DNA from: an uncultured Eubacteriales bacterium
GTDB taxonomy: Bacteria > Bacillota > Clostridia > Oscillospirales > Oscillospiraceae
Direction of reading: 5' to 3'
NCBI GenBank assembly: GCA_900549495.1
Contig: UROL01000034.1
Coordinates: 1 to 14,108 of the forward strand
DNA length: 14,108 bases
Every line of letters starts with the position of its first letter. Within the stretch, counting starts at the first letter, position 1. Shown piece by piece: positions 1-7,563 of this stretch. The position numbers were made by a program, and so were the translations under genes. Under the pieces are notes generated by a model that was not told the origin of the DNA, searched no databases, and saw only the letters and a program-made list of their open reading frames with translations.

Positions 1-42
1 CAGCCTCGGTCTCGTGGGCTCGGAGATGTGTATAAGAGACAG
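1..42 (+). other. Nextera sequencing adapter (read-2 side) with i7 index
   Basis: This is not biological sequence. Bases 9-42 match the Illumina Nextera read-2 transposase adapter, ending in the 19-base Tn5 mosaic end at 24-42 (AGATGTGTATAAGAGACAG). Bases 1-8 (CAGCCTCG) sit where the i7 index belongs and, from memory, match the adapter form of index N710. Native sequence starts at about 43. Any reading frame or database match using these bases is an artefact. Confidence 0.98.
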
Positions 43-71
43 GGGATGCAGTGCGCCCGGGAAGGGGAAAA

Positions 72-2204
72 TTACATATCAAAGGGTTCCATGGACAGGA
101 CGGGGTGGCCTACCTCGGACAGGTAGTTCAGCAGGGCCTCGGGGTCCTCGGTGCAGATGGTCTCGTCGGCAATCATGTCGGTGAAGTTATCCACATCGTA
201 CAGCTCCTTGGCTGCTGCGTCCAGGCGCTCCCGCATCTGGTCCTTCAGCATCTTGGGCAGCCAGACAATACGGCCCAGGCCGCCTTCGGCAGCGATGAAC
301 TTCTTGGAGGCGATGAAGTGCTTGCCGTGGCCCATGAAGCCAGGGGTCTGCACGCCGCCGCCGGTCATGGAGGCCATCTCGGAGAAGGTCATGCCCAGAG
401 GAGTCATACCGGCGTGTTCACGGCAGGTGATAACCACGCCCATGGAGACAGGCTCCACGCCGCAGATACACTCGAAGCAGCCGCAGGAGGTCATGGGATC
501 CTGGAACAGGGAGTACAGGGTCACACGCTCCAGAGCACCGTGGGAGTACTTGGAAACAGCCTCGTTAACGGAGTCGTAGGCACCCAGGCGCTCGTCGGTG
601 CAGCCGGTCTTAGGCACAATCTGGCACGGGCCATTGGGGTCCAGCTCCTTGGTGGCCTTGGCATCCAGCCAGGACACGGCGCCGCACAGGCCCAGACGCT
701 CGGGAGTGACGATGCACACATGGCTGGGGGAGAAGGCCTGGCACATAATGCAGGTATAGAACTGATCCACGGACTCGTCGGTCATGGAAGCCAGGCGGGC
801 ATCACGACGGTCGAAGACCTCGTTGGCACCGGCACGCAGGGCCTTGTTCTTCTCGGGATCCACCACAATGGTGACCTGGCACTTGTCCACCACGGCCTCG
901 AACTCGCTCTTGACCTTGGCGTACAGCACCTCACCGATGTGCTTGAACTTGAAGCCGGCCTCGAAGTCGGCCTTGCTGATACGGATACGAATCATGTCAC
1001 GCTGGCCGGTGTGCATCACGCCTTCGATGCAGTTCAGCCAGGAGTGAATCTTACGCTCCATAACGGACTCGAAGTCGGGCTGCATGGCCTTACCGGCCAC
1101 TTCGATGGTATAGGACAGGGAAATCTTGGAGCCCACGGGAACCTCGTCAATCTCGGGGCCAACCACTTCAATCTTGTGGTCCTCCACCTCGCTGGAATCC
1201 TTGGTCTGCACCAGCTCGAAGCAGTCCACACGGGAGCCGTCCACTTCCACCTGCATATCGCCCCGGCGGATGATCTCGCCCTCGAAGGCGGAGGCAAAGG
1301 CCACGGGGATGTCGATATTGGTAATCTTAATCTTGATGTCCCGGGCCTCCAGAGAGGTGGCGTTCCACTTGGAGGTATCCAGCTGCTGAATCAGGGACTT
1401 GGGCACCCGGAACATATTCTCGGTCTCGTTGGAGACAACGGGGAAGCCCAGGCAGATGGCACCGGCACCATAGGACACGGTCTCGTCGGACAGGGGCTTA
1501 TAGGCGTTGACAAAGGCACGCAGACGGTCCATGGTGTACTTGGCCAGGGACTTGAAGTCGCCGGGCTGGATGTTGCCGAAAATCAGGGCAGCACGCAGTG
1601 CCACGGACACCACATGGATGACGCTCTGGGTCTCCAGGCCCAGGGGGCACACACGGACGTTGGTGCCGGTCTTGTAGCCGGCATCGGCCAGCTGCTGGCA
1701 GCACTTGCCGGTGAGGGTCACCAGAATACCCTGGCCCTGATAGGACTTGACCAGGGAGATGGTCTCAGCGGGGTCCTCTGCGCCGCCGATAATAACGGCA
1801 ACACCGGGGATATCGCCGGTAACCAGGGGCACGCCCAGCTCACGGACGAAGGCATCGGACAGGTGGCCCAGCAGGGGCTCCTGGTAGGGAGTGGCGCCGT
1901 GGACATACTTCAGGGCTTCCAGGAACTCTGCACACAGAGCGGAAGCAATGCCGGACTCGAAGGCATCGTGCAGGCGGGGGTTGCGGGTCATCTTGGCCTT
2001 GATGGTGGCCATGGCGGCCTTCATCTCGCCCAGGGTGGTGATCTTCTCGCCGGTCACTGCATAGTAGCAGGGCAGGCTGTAGGCGGTGTCGGGGAAGGAC
2101 ACGCCCTCGCCCTCGCCGTACTGGGCGATGGCGCTATCAATGGCGGCTACGGTACGCTCGTAGTTGTAATCGTTACCGCCAAAAACTCTGTCAAAAAGTG
2201 TCAC
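72..2204 (-). CDS. acsB: Acetyl-CoA synthase catalytic subunit (CODH/ACS beta subunit)
   Basis: This enzyme condenses CO, a methyl group from the corrinoid iron-sulfur protein and CoA into acetyl-CoA, in the cytoplasmic CODH/ACS complex of the Wood-Ljungdahl pathway. The 710 residues are close to the roughly 730 of the Moorella enzyme and include the N-terminal CODH-contacting domain that archaeal CdhC lacks. The A-cluster ligands are all visible: C485, C488, C497 and C507 for the 4Fe-4S cubane, and the C574-G575-C576 motif for the two nickels. Their spacing is identical to Moorella C506/509/518/528/595/597, shifted by 21. F491 matches the Moorella F512 position. The start is GTG at 2204, preceded by AGGAGG at 2212-2217, which overlaps the cooC stop codon and suggests translational coupling. 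It is third in the operon. Only 29 native bases follow its TAA, so downstream genes are cut off. Confidence 0.97.
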   Translation of the reverse strand: MTLFDRVFGGNDYNYERTVAAIDSAIAQYGEGEGVSFPDTAYSLPCYYAVTGEKITTLGEMKAAMATIKAKMTRNPRLHDAFESGIASALCAEFLEALKYVHGATPYQEPLLGHLSDAFVRELGVPLVTGDIPGVAVIIGGAEDPAETISLVKSYQGQGILVTLTGKCCQQLADAGYKTGTNVRVCPLGLETQSVIHVVSVALRAALIFGNIQPGDFKSLAKYTMDRLRAFVNAYKPLSDETVSYGAGAICLGFPVVSNETENMFRVPKSLIQQLDTSKWNATSLEARDIKIKITNIDIPVAFASAFEGEIIRRGDMQVEVDGSRVDCFELVQTKDSSEVEDHKIEVVGPEIDEVPVGSKISLSYTIEVAGKAMQPDFESVMERKIHSWLNCIEGVMHTGQRDMIRIRISKADFEAGFKFKHIGEVLYAKVKSEFEAVVDKCQVTIVVDPEKNKALRAGANEVFDRRDARLASMTDESVDQFYTCIMCQAFSPSHVCIVTPERLGLCGAVSWLDAKATKELDPNGPCQIVPKTGCTDERLGAYDSVNEAVSKYSHGALERVTLYSLFQDPMTSCGCFECICGVEPVSMGVVITCREHAGMTPLGMTFSEMASMTGGGVQTPGFMGHGKHFIASKKFIAAEGGLGRIVWLPKMLKDQMRERLDAAAKELYDVDNFTDMIADETICTEDPEALLNYLSEVGHPVLSMEPFDM

Positions 2205-2215
2205 AGTTTTTCCTC

Positions 2216-2986
2216 CTAAATCTCGTCACGATCCAAGATCGCTTTTATGTTCCGAATTTCCTCAATGGCTGCGGGGCAGAAATCATAGGGAGATTTCCCC
2301 ATCCGGTCTGCATCCATAATTTCGGGGTTATAGTGGATAAAGCCCAGGAAGTCCTCGGCGGGGATGGCCTGGCGGATGAACTCCTCATCCTGGGCATCCC
2401 GCACCTTGTTGGCCACCACACGGACACGCTTCACGCCCAAATCCTTGGCCAGGCGCTTGACGTTGTGATAAGTCTGGACGGAACGGGCTCCGGGCTCAAT
2501 GACCACGATGAACTGGTCCATATTGGAAGCGGTGCCCCGGCCCAGATGCTCCAAGCCGGCCTCCATGTCCATTACCACCACATCGTCCTTGCGATAGGTG
2601 AGGCTGGACAGGATGGCCTTGAGCATCACATGCTCCGGGCAGACACAGCCGCTGCCGCCCACATCCACGGTGCCCATCACCAGCAGCTTTACGCCGTTGA
2701 TATCCCGGGCGAACTTCTCAGGGATGTCCGCCACATAGGGATTCAGCTTGTAAAACTTATTGGAGGGGTCGGCACCGGTGCGCTCCTCTACCAAAGTGCG
2801 CATTTTGGAAATGGGGATAATGCTATCCACCTCTTCCTGACTCATACCCAGAGCCAGGCCCAGGTTTGCATCCGGGTCCACATCGGCAGCCAGAACAACC
2901 CGGCCCTGGTCGGCATACAGCCGGGCCAACGTGGAGGACAGGGTGGTTTTGCCCACGCCGCCCTTGCCGGTAATGGCAACTTTCAT
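2216..2986 (-). CDS. cooC: CODH nickel-insertion accessory ATPase CooC
   Basis: A MinD/ParA-like ATPase of 256 residues that helps load nickel into the CODH C-cluster, and possibly the ACS A-cluster (the AcsF role). The N-terminus carries a deviant Walker A motif, GKGGVGKTT, at residues 7-15, with the signature lysine K8. DVDPDAN at 35-41 follows, and the Walker B-like VVVMD ends at D140. The CxC motif at C114 and C116 (GCVCPEH) matches the pair that binds a metal ion between monomers in Carboxydothermus CooC1. The start is ATG at 2986. A modest ribosome-binding site (AAGAGG) overlaps the acsA stop 12 bases upstream. Its place between the two catalytic genes fits a dedicated maturation factor. 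Whether it serves CODH, ACS or both cannot be read from the sequence. Confidence 0.95.
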   Translation of the reverse strand: MKVAITGKGGVGKTTLSSTLARLYADQGRVVLAADVDPDANLGLALGMSQEEVDSIIPISKMRTLVEERTGADPSNKFYKLNPYVADIPEKFARDINGVKLLVMGTVDVGGSGCVCPEHVMLKAILSSLTYRKDDVVVMDMEAGLEHLGRGTASNMDQFIVVIEPGARSVQTYHNVKRLAKDLGVKRVRVVANKVRDAQDEEFIRQAIPAEDFLGFIHYNPEIMDADRMGKSPYDFCPAAIEEIRNIKAILDRDEI

Positions 2987-2998
2987 TGCAAGCGCCTC

Positions 2999-4903
2999 TT
3001 AGATGCCCAGAGCGGCACGCTTCTGCTCGATGCGCTCAATCATCAGGTCGCCCAGCTTGTCGATGTCCAGCTCCACGGTGTAGTTGGCCTCGACCCAGTC
3101 CTTGATGCCGTGCTCACCCTGGAGCAGGGCGGTGACTTCGGAGGAACCCTTGGTGTAGGGGTCAACACCCAGGAAGGTGTCGATACCGGTGGACACAACA
3201 TAGTTACCGATGGACACAGCCTTCTCGGACATCCATTCGGGGGCGCAGCCCACCACGGGAACCTGGGAGATGGAAATGCCCCAGTCCTTGGCAATGTCGG
3301 AGGCCAGAATCATCATACGGGAAATATCCACGCAGGAGCCCATGTGCAGCACGGGAGGAATGCCCGCCAGCTCGCACACACGCTTCAGGCCGTCGCCGCA
3401 GTACTCCTTAGCCTGGACAGGGTCCAGCAGACCGGCCTTGGCCGCAGCCTGGGCGGAGCAGCCGGAGACGATGAGGATAATATCATTTTCCAGCAGCTTC
3501 TTCATCAGCTCGATGTGGGCGGTGTCGGGGCGAACCTTGGGGTTGTTGCAGCCGACCATGGCCACTGCGCCCCGAAGGACACCGGAGTGGACGCACTCCA
3601 CCAGGGGCTTGGTGGTGCCGAACTCGTCCACCTGGGAGTTGGCGACACCGTCCAGGACCTTCTTGATGGCCTCCACGGAGTAGCCCACCCGGGCGTTCTG
3701 CTTCTGGTTGGGGATGTTGACCAGGTTCTGGTCACGGTTCTTGAAGTTCTCAACCGCCATCTTCACGATTGCCTTGGCGTTGTCACCGGCAGACTCTGCG
3801 GAGAACTGGATGAACTCGGAGTCGGGCATCCGGCAGATGGGGGAGGTGGTGATGAATTTGGTATGGAAGCACTTGGACAGGGGCCCCAGAGCGGGGAAGA
3901 TGCACTGCACGTCTACCACGATGGCCTCGCAGGCGCCGGTGAGCACCACGTTCTCCTGGCTCAGGAAGTTACCTGCCATGGGGATGCCGTGACGCATGGC
4001 CACTTCGTTGGCGGTGCAGCAGACACCGGCAATGTTGATGCCCTTGGCGCCCACGCTCTTGGCCAGGGCAATCATCTCGGGGTCGTTGGCATAGTAGACA
4101 ATCATCTCGGACAGGCTGGGATCGTGGCCATGGACAATGATGTTGACCATGTCCTTCTCCATCACGCCGATGTTGGCGGTGGTGTCCATGGGCTTGGGGG
4201 TGCCGAACAGCACGTCGGAGAACTCGGTGCCCATCATGGAGCCGCCCCAGCCGTCGGACAGGCCGCAGCGCAGTGCCTGGCGAATCAGTGCCTCAGGCAG
4301 GGAGGAGTTACCCATGTGGGTCATATGCAGAGCGGTGGCAACCTCACGGTCAATGGCCCGGGGCTCGATACCGGCATCATGCCACAGCTGCTGGGTGTGC
4401 TCGGGGGCACGCTTCAGGAAGCGCTGGACGCCGAAGGGCTTGCCGTATTCCAGCAGGCCAATCTCGGCCACTTCGTGGGCCAGATCGTAGATATCCTTGC
4501 CCTCGGTTTCTACGCCCCACTCCTTGGCAATGCGGATGAGCTTCTCGGGGTCCTTAACCTGGTAGTTGCCGCCCTCTCTGGTCTGGTGCAGGGTGTGCAT
4601 GATTTCCCGGCCATGGTCGGAGTGCGTAGCAGAGCCGCCGGCGGTGAACCGCAGATAGTTACGGCCGACGATACCATGTACGTCGCAGCCGCAGATGCCC
4701 CGGGGGCTCTTGGGGGTGATACGGCAGGGGCCCATGGAGCAGATCCGGCAGCAGGTGCCCGCCTCGCCGAAGCCGCAATGGGGTGTCTGGTTCTTGACAC
4801 GCTGCTGCCAGGAGTCAGCGCCAACCTTCTTGCCGTTTTCCAGCAGAGAGTTTGTGGCGGCCTCCATCTCTTCAACAGTGGTCAGATATGCCCAATCCTT
4901 CAA
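2999..4903 (-). CDS. acsA: Anaerobic Ni-Fe carbon monoxide dehydrogenase catalytic subunit
   Basis: Catalyses reversible CO2/CO interconversion and supplies CO to acetyl-CoA synthase; also called CooS or CODH alpha. The 634 residues match the family length. The N-terminal cysteines C43, C51, C52, C55, C60 and C71 (C73 close by) correspond to the D- and B-cluster ligands. The Ni-Fe-S C-cluster ligands are in place: HGH at 258-260, C295/C296, C334, C452 (GCNNP), C482 (SGCSA) and C524 (GSCVD). H94 and H97 lie in the proton-relay histidine region, and K561 (SEKA) matches the catalytic lysine. The start is TTG at 4903, eight bases after a perfect AGGAGG at 4912-4917; no ATG fits. It is first in the operon. 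Because acsB follows, this is more likely the ACS-associated form than a stand-alone CooS. Confidence 0.97.
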   Translation of the reverse strand: MKDWAYLTTVEEMEAATNSLLENGKKVGADSWQQRVKNQTPHCGFGEAGTCCRICSMGPCRITPKSPRGICGCDVHGIVGRNYLRFTAGGSATHSDHGREIMHTLHQTREGGNYQVKDPEKLIRIAKEWGVETEGKDIYDLAHEVAEIGLLEYGKPFGVQRFLKRAPEHTQQLWHDAGIEPRAIDREVATALHMTHMGNSSLPEALIRQALRCGLSDGWGGSMMGTEFSDVLFGTPKPMDTTANIGVMEKDMVNIIVHGHDPSLSEMIVYYANDPEMIALAKSVGAKGINIAGVCCTANEVAMRHGIPMAGNFLSQENVVLTGACEAIVVDVQCIFPALGPLSKCFHTKFITTSPICRMPDSEFIQFSAESAGDNAKAIVKMAVENFKNRDQNLVNIPNQKQNARVGYSVEAIKKVLDGVANSQVDEFGTTKPLVECVHSGVLRGAVAMVGCNNPKVRPDTAHIELMKKLLENDIILIVSGCSAQAAAKAGLLDPVQAKEYCGDGLKRVCELAGIPPVLHMGSCVDISRMMILASDIAKDWGISISQVPVVGCAPEWMSEKAVSIGNYVVSTGIDTFLGVDPYTKGSSEVTALLQGEHGIKDWVEANYTVELDIDKLGDLMIERIEQKRAALGI

Positions 4904-4939
4904 AGTGATTTCCTCCTAAAAAGATATTCTAAATGAAAC

Positions 4940-4974
4940 CCGATACGAAACGACAGATTTGCGCAATGTATCGG
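4940..4974 (-). repeat. Inverted repeat at the acsA transcription start/leader
   Basis: The seven-base arms CCGATAC (4940-4946) and GTATCGG (4968-4974) are perfectly complementary. They enclose 21 bases that contain the 8-base palindrome TTGCGCAA (4959-4966). The element begins just downstream of the -10 box. The predicted start near 4972 falls inside one arm, so it could be a DNA operator or a 5' hairpin. The structure is seen; a regulatory role is inference. Confidence 0.5.
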
Positions 4975-4978
4975 TAAT

Positions 4979-5007
4979 ATTGTACTCATTTCGCCTTAAA
5001 AAGTCAA
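4979..5007 (-). promoter_or_regulatory. Sigma-A-type promoter of the acsA-cooC-acsB operon
   Basis: On the minus strand TTGACT (5007-5002) and TACAAT (4984-4979) are separated by exactly 17 bases, one mismatch from consensus in each hexamer. Transcription should begin near 4972, giving a leader of about 70 bases before the TTG start at 4903. It is the only strong promoter I see upstream of the CODH genes. Confidence 0.85.
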
Positions 5008-5040
5008 CCGTCAGGATAGCGGAAAACCACCCCATTTTTC

Positions 5041-5057
5041 ATCCCCCCAGGGGGGAT
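5041..5057. repeat. 17-base GC-rich palindrome upstream of the acsA promoter
   Basis: ATCCCCCC, a central A, then GGGGGGAT form a perfect palindrome starting 34 bases upstream of the -35 box. On the plus strand TTTT follows it, which resembles a terminator, but no plus-strand gene lies upstream. On the minus strand there is no T-tract. It may be a transcription-factor site or the remains of a terminator; I cannot decide. Confidence 0.45.
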
Positions 5058-5085
5058 TTTTGGTGAATCTGCGAGGAAGAAAGAA

Positions 5086-5103
5086 CGCCGCCCGAAGGCG
5101 GCG
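5086..5103 (-). terminator. Intrinsic terminator after the lipid kinase-NUDIX unit
   Basis: The seven-base-pair GC stem CGCCGCC/GGCGGCG closes a TTCG tetraloop (minus strand), an especially stable hairpin. The T-rich stretch TTCTTTCTT follows. It lies 18 bases after the stop codon of the NUDIX gene and separates that unit from the CODH operon promoter. The T-tract is interrupted, so efficiency is uncertain. Confidence 0.7.
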
Positions 5104-5121
5104 CAAAATATGGGTGCTATG

Positions 5122-5589
5122 CTATCGGATTTTCTTTCCGTCCAGCACGGCCTCTATCAGCCTGTCTCCCCGGTAGCGCAGGGTGAGCAGGAAGAAGGGG
5201 GCATCCTGCCATAGCAGGTTCAGGAAAATATGGTCCCCCTCCCAGGTGGGCAGGGCATCCACAAAGTCCCGGCTGACCCACTGCAAGTCCCCCTCGTCGC
5301 AATCGATGAGTTCCCCCTGGAAGCCGTCGGCGGTGAACAGGTGCATATACTCTCCCTCTTCGCCCTCGCTCAGGAAAGTGACCAGGCCCCGGCAGCGCCA
5401 GGAGGTGAGGGTCAGGCCGGTCTCCTCCTTGGCCTCCCGGAGCATACACTCGTCCGGGGATTCCTCGAATTCGAACTTGCCCCCGATACCAATCCACTTA
5501 TCGTGGTTGATGTCGTTTTTCTTCTTTACCCGGTGGAGCATCAGCACATCGTTGCCCCGGAAAATATAGCACAGGGTGGAATTGTGCAT
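5122..5589 (-). CDS. NUDIX hydrolase, MutT/8-oxo-dGTPase-like
   Basis: A 155-residue cytoplasmic hydrolase of nucleoside diphosphate-X compounds. The NUDIX box is exact: G37, E43, then R51-E52-A-K-E55-E56-T-G58-L, giving the metal-binding REAKEE core. The preceding KWIGIGGKFE stretch and the overall length resemble the MutT/MTH1 group, which hydrolyses oxidised purine nucleotides, but substrate specificity cannot be assigned from sequence. The start is ATG at 5589, three bases after the lipid-kinase TGA. Its ribosome-binding site (GGAGAGA) lies inside the end of that gene, so the two are probably translationally coupled. A strong hairpin terminator follows. Confidence 0.92.
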   Translation of the reverse strand: MHNSTLCYIFRGNDVLMLHRVKKKNDINHDKWIGIGGKFEFEESPDECMLREAKEETGLTLTSWRCRGLVTFLSEGEEGEYMHLFTADGFQGELIDCDEGDLQWVSRDFVDALPTWEGDHIFLNLLWQDAPFFLLTLRYRGDRLIEAVLDGKKIR

Positions 5590-5592
5590 GGT

Positions 5593-6489
5593 TCAGTCTC
5601 TCCGCTTCTGCACCAGGCGATAGGCCAGGTGGTTATTTACCACGGTGATTTCCCGGTGGCCGTCCTCCCGCTCTCCGTCCAGGGTCCAGGGCATATTGGG
5701 GTCGGCGGTGATTTTGATTTCGCTGCCGGAGCGGAAGGTAATCATCTCGCAGTTGTTATACTGCTGGCTCTGGACGGCGGCAATGCACTCGGTAAGCTCG
5801 AGAATGCTCCTGGGGGAGCGCACCAGCAAAACCTCCAGCTTGCCGTCTGCCATGTCCACCTGCCGGGGATCCAATGTCAGCACGCCCCCAACGGAGGTGG
5901 AATTGCAGATGGCGCCGAAGAGGAAATCATCCTCCACCACCTCGCCGTTGATTTCCATCCGGATATGCTCCGGGCGAATCTGGGACAGCTCGGAAATGCC
6001 GCTGAGCACATAGGCGGTATGGCCCAGGGCGTTCTTGATGGACTGGGGGGTGGTGTAGCTGGTTCGGGTAAAGGCTCCGAAGGAGGCTACATAGGAGAAG
6101 AACCGGCCGCAGAAGCTGCCTGCATCATAGGCCACCGGCTCCCCCTCTACAATTTCCCGGGCCGCCTCCAGAGGATCGGTGGGCAGGTGGAGGCTGGCGG
6201 CGAAATCGTTGGTAGAGCCGGCGGGGATGTAGCCCACAGGCACATCCATCCCGGCCTTCAGCAGCCCTGCCACCGTCTCGTTGAAGGTGCCGTCGCCGCC
6301 GCAGCAGACCACAATATCCACCTGGCCGCCCAGATCCTGAACCACCTCTGTGGCATCTCCGGGCCCGGCGGTCATGTGCACCGTCACCAGGTAATCCGCC
6401 CGGTTGAAGATTTCCAGAATTTCCGCCAGGTATTTATTGGCCCTGCGTTTGCCGGAATAGGGATTCATGATGAAAAGCATCTTTTTCAT
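5593..6489 (-). CDS. YegS/BmrU-family lipid (diacylglycerol-type) kinase
   Basis: A 298-residue ATP-dependent kinase of the DagK catalytic-domain family, likely acting on a membrane lipid such as diacylglycerol or a related lipid alcohol. The N-terminus MKKMLFIMNPYSGK has the typical NPxSG motif. The nucleotide-binding GGDGTFNE lies at 64-71, PAGSTNDFA at 89-97 and LDGE at 270-273. No membrane helix is needed; family members act at the inner membrane surface. I chose ATG 6489 because an AGAGG ribosome-binding site sits eight bases upstream and the domain starts at once. The frame is open back to 6594, but that extension would translate the leader hairpin. It is the first gene of a two-gene unit. 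The exact lipid substrate is unknown. Confidence 0.93.
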   Translation of the reverse strand: MKKMLFIMNPYSGKRRANKYLAEILEIFNRADYLVTVHMTAGPGDATEVVQDLGGQVDIVVCCGGDGTFNETVAGLLKAGMDVPVGYIPAGSTNDFAASLHLPTDPLEAAREIVEGEPVAYDAGSFCGRFFSYVASFGAFTRTSYTTPQSIKNALGHTAYVLSGISELSQIRPEHIRMEINGEVVEDDFLFGAICNSTSVGGVLTLDPRQVDMADGKLEVLLVRSPRSILELTECIAAVQSQQYNNCEMITFRSGSEIKITADPNMPWTLDGEREDGHREITVVNNHLAYRLVQKRRD

Positions 6490-6533
6490 ATGAGTTACCT
6501 CTTTGCAATGTAGAGTTAAGATGATGGCAGCAA

Positions 6534-6567
6534 AATGCCTCATCCTCACCGGAGGGGATGGGGCATT
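6534..6567 (-). terminator. Hairpin in the lipid-kinase leader (terminator or attenuator)
   Basis: On the minus strand AATGCC, a mismatch, CATCC and CTC pair with GAG, GATG and GGCATT across a short loop, and TTTTG follows directly. It lies between the rluA-type gene and the lipid kinase, but downstream of a good promoter at 6613-6641. It is therefore inside the kinase mRNA leader as well as downstream of the pseudouridine synthase. It could end readthrough from upstream or act as an attenuator. Confidence 0.55.
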
Positions 6568-6612
6568 ATCTTTTGGAAGCCCGGGTATCCTCACAGCTTC
6601 CTTTCTACCTTA

Positions 6613-6641
6613 ATTATATCAGAATTTCAGGCTTTAGACAA
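6613..6641 (-). promoter_or_regulatory. Promoter of the lipid kinase-NUDIX unit
   Basis: On the minus strand TTGTCT (6641-6636), a 17-base spacer and a perfect TATAAT (6618-6613) form a sigma-A-type promoter. The start is predicted near 6606, leaving a leader of about 115 bases before ATG 6489. The -35 box lies just beyond the stop codon of the upstream pseudouridine synthase gene. Confidence 0.8.
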
Positions 6642-6660
6642 GGGGGAGGGGGGGTACTTT

Positions 6661-7536
6661 TTACATTTCCTTAACATATGGCAGTGCCGGGCGCAGGGCA
6701 GAGCAGAGGGTCAGCGTCTCCCCGGTGATGGGGTGGGTCAGCCGAATCTCCCGGGCGCAGAGGAGCTGTGAGGTCAGGCCCAGGCTCTGGGAAAAGGCCA
6801 TACTTTCGGGGGTGCCGTACTGGGGGTCCCCCAGTATGGGGCAGCCCAGGAAAGCGCAGTGCAGCCGCAGCTGGTGGGTGCGGCCAGTGACGGGGTGCAG
6901 CTCCAGGCGGCTGATTTGTCCATGGCTTTCCAGCACCCGATACAGAGTGAGGCAGGGCTTCCCCGCCGGGTCAATCCGGCGCAGGAGGCTGGGTGGCTCA
7001 CACCGGGCAATGGGGGCCGTAACCTCCCCCCGGGGCTGGGGCGGTGCACCGCAGACCAGGGCCTCATAGGTTTTTTCCGGGTGTGCCTTTTGCAGCAGGG
7101 CGTGGATGTGGGAATTTTTGGCAATCAGCACCACCCCAAAGGTGTCCCTGTCCAGCCGGGTCAGGGGGTGAAAGGCGGCGGATTGCCCGGTGGATGCATA
7201 GTATCCGGCCACATAATTTGCCAGTGTCCCCTGATTGGTGGTGTGGGAGGGGTGAATGAGCATTCCGCTGGGCTTGTCCACCGCCAGGAGCCATGCATCC
7301 TCATACAAAACAGACAGTGCTCCCTGCTGAGCGGGGTACTCCGGCAATGCTTCCTCCAACAATACCACGATTACATCCCCGGATTGCACCGGGTAATTGG
7401 TGTGCCGGGGGATGCCGTTGACCAAAAAGGCTTCCTTCCATTTCAGCCGGTTCATCAGCCCCACGGACATATGCAGCTCCCTCCGGAGGAAGGAGGAAAG
7501 CCGCCCCTCCCGCCGGGCTCTCAATATCAGCTCCAT
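6661..7536 (-). CDS. RluA-family RNA pseudouridine synthase
   Basis: Converts specific uridines in rRNA or tRNA to pseudouridine. The 291 residues show an S4-like RNA-binding domain at about 11-60 (GRLSSFLRRE through VQSGDVIVV). The catalytic domain then follows: LLAVDKPSGMLIHPS at 83-97, the signature HPLTRLDRDTFG with catalytic D129, and the C-terminal LHPVTGRTHQLRLH at 213-226. The RLDxxT-G arrangement is the RluA/C/D hallmark. Which uridine it modifies cannot be told. The start is ATG 7536 with an AAGGA ribosome-binding site seven to eight bases upstream. It has its own promoter at 7564-7591 and appears to be a single-gene transcript ending at the 6534-6567 hairpin. Confidence 0.93.
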   Translation of the reverse strand: MELILRARREGRLSSFLRRELHMSVGLMNRLKWKEAFLVNGIPRHTNYPVQSGDVIVVLLEEALPEYPAQQGALSVLYEDAWLLAVDKPSGMLIHPSHTTNQGTLANYVAGYYASTGQSAAFHPLTRLDRDTFGVVLIAKNSHIHALLQKAHPEKTYEALVCGAPPQPRGEVTAPIARCEPPSLLRRIDPAGKPCLTLYRVLESHGQISRLELHPVTGRTHQLRLHCAFLGCPILGDPQYGTPESMAFSQSLGLTSQLLCAREIRLTHPITGETLTLCSALRPALPYVKEM

Positions 7537-7563
7537 TGCAGATATCCTTTCCCATTTTGCCCC

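Noticed and set aside
51..4936. Very long plus-strand open frames (722 and 912 codons) across the CODH/ACS genes
   Set aside because: They lie exactly opposite acsB, cooC and acsA, which have complete active-site motifs. Their translations are rich in G, H, L and Q without any recognisable domain, as expected for the antisense frame of GC-rich, codon-biased genes. They have no ribosome-binding site.
5230..6513. 427-codon plus-strand open frame across the NUDIX and lipid-kinase genes
   Set aside because: It is antisense to two genes with exact family motifs and shows no domain of its own.
6490..6594. 35-residue N-terminal extension of the lipid kinase
   Set aside because: It would translate through the leader hairpin, resembles no family sequence and has no ribosome-binding site; ATG 6489 has both a good site and the correct domain start.
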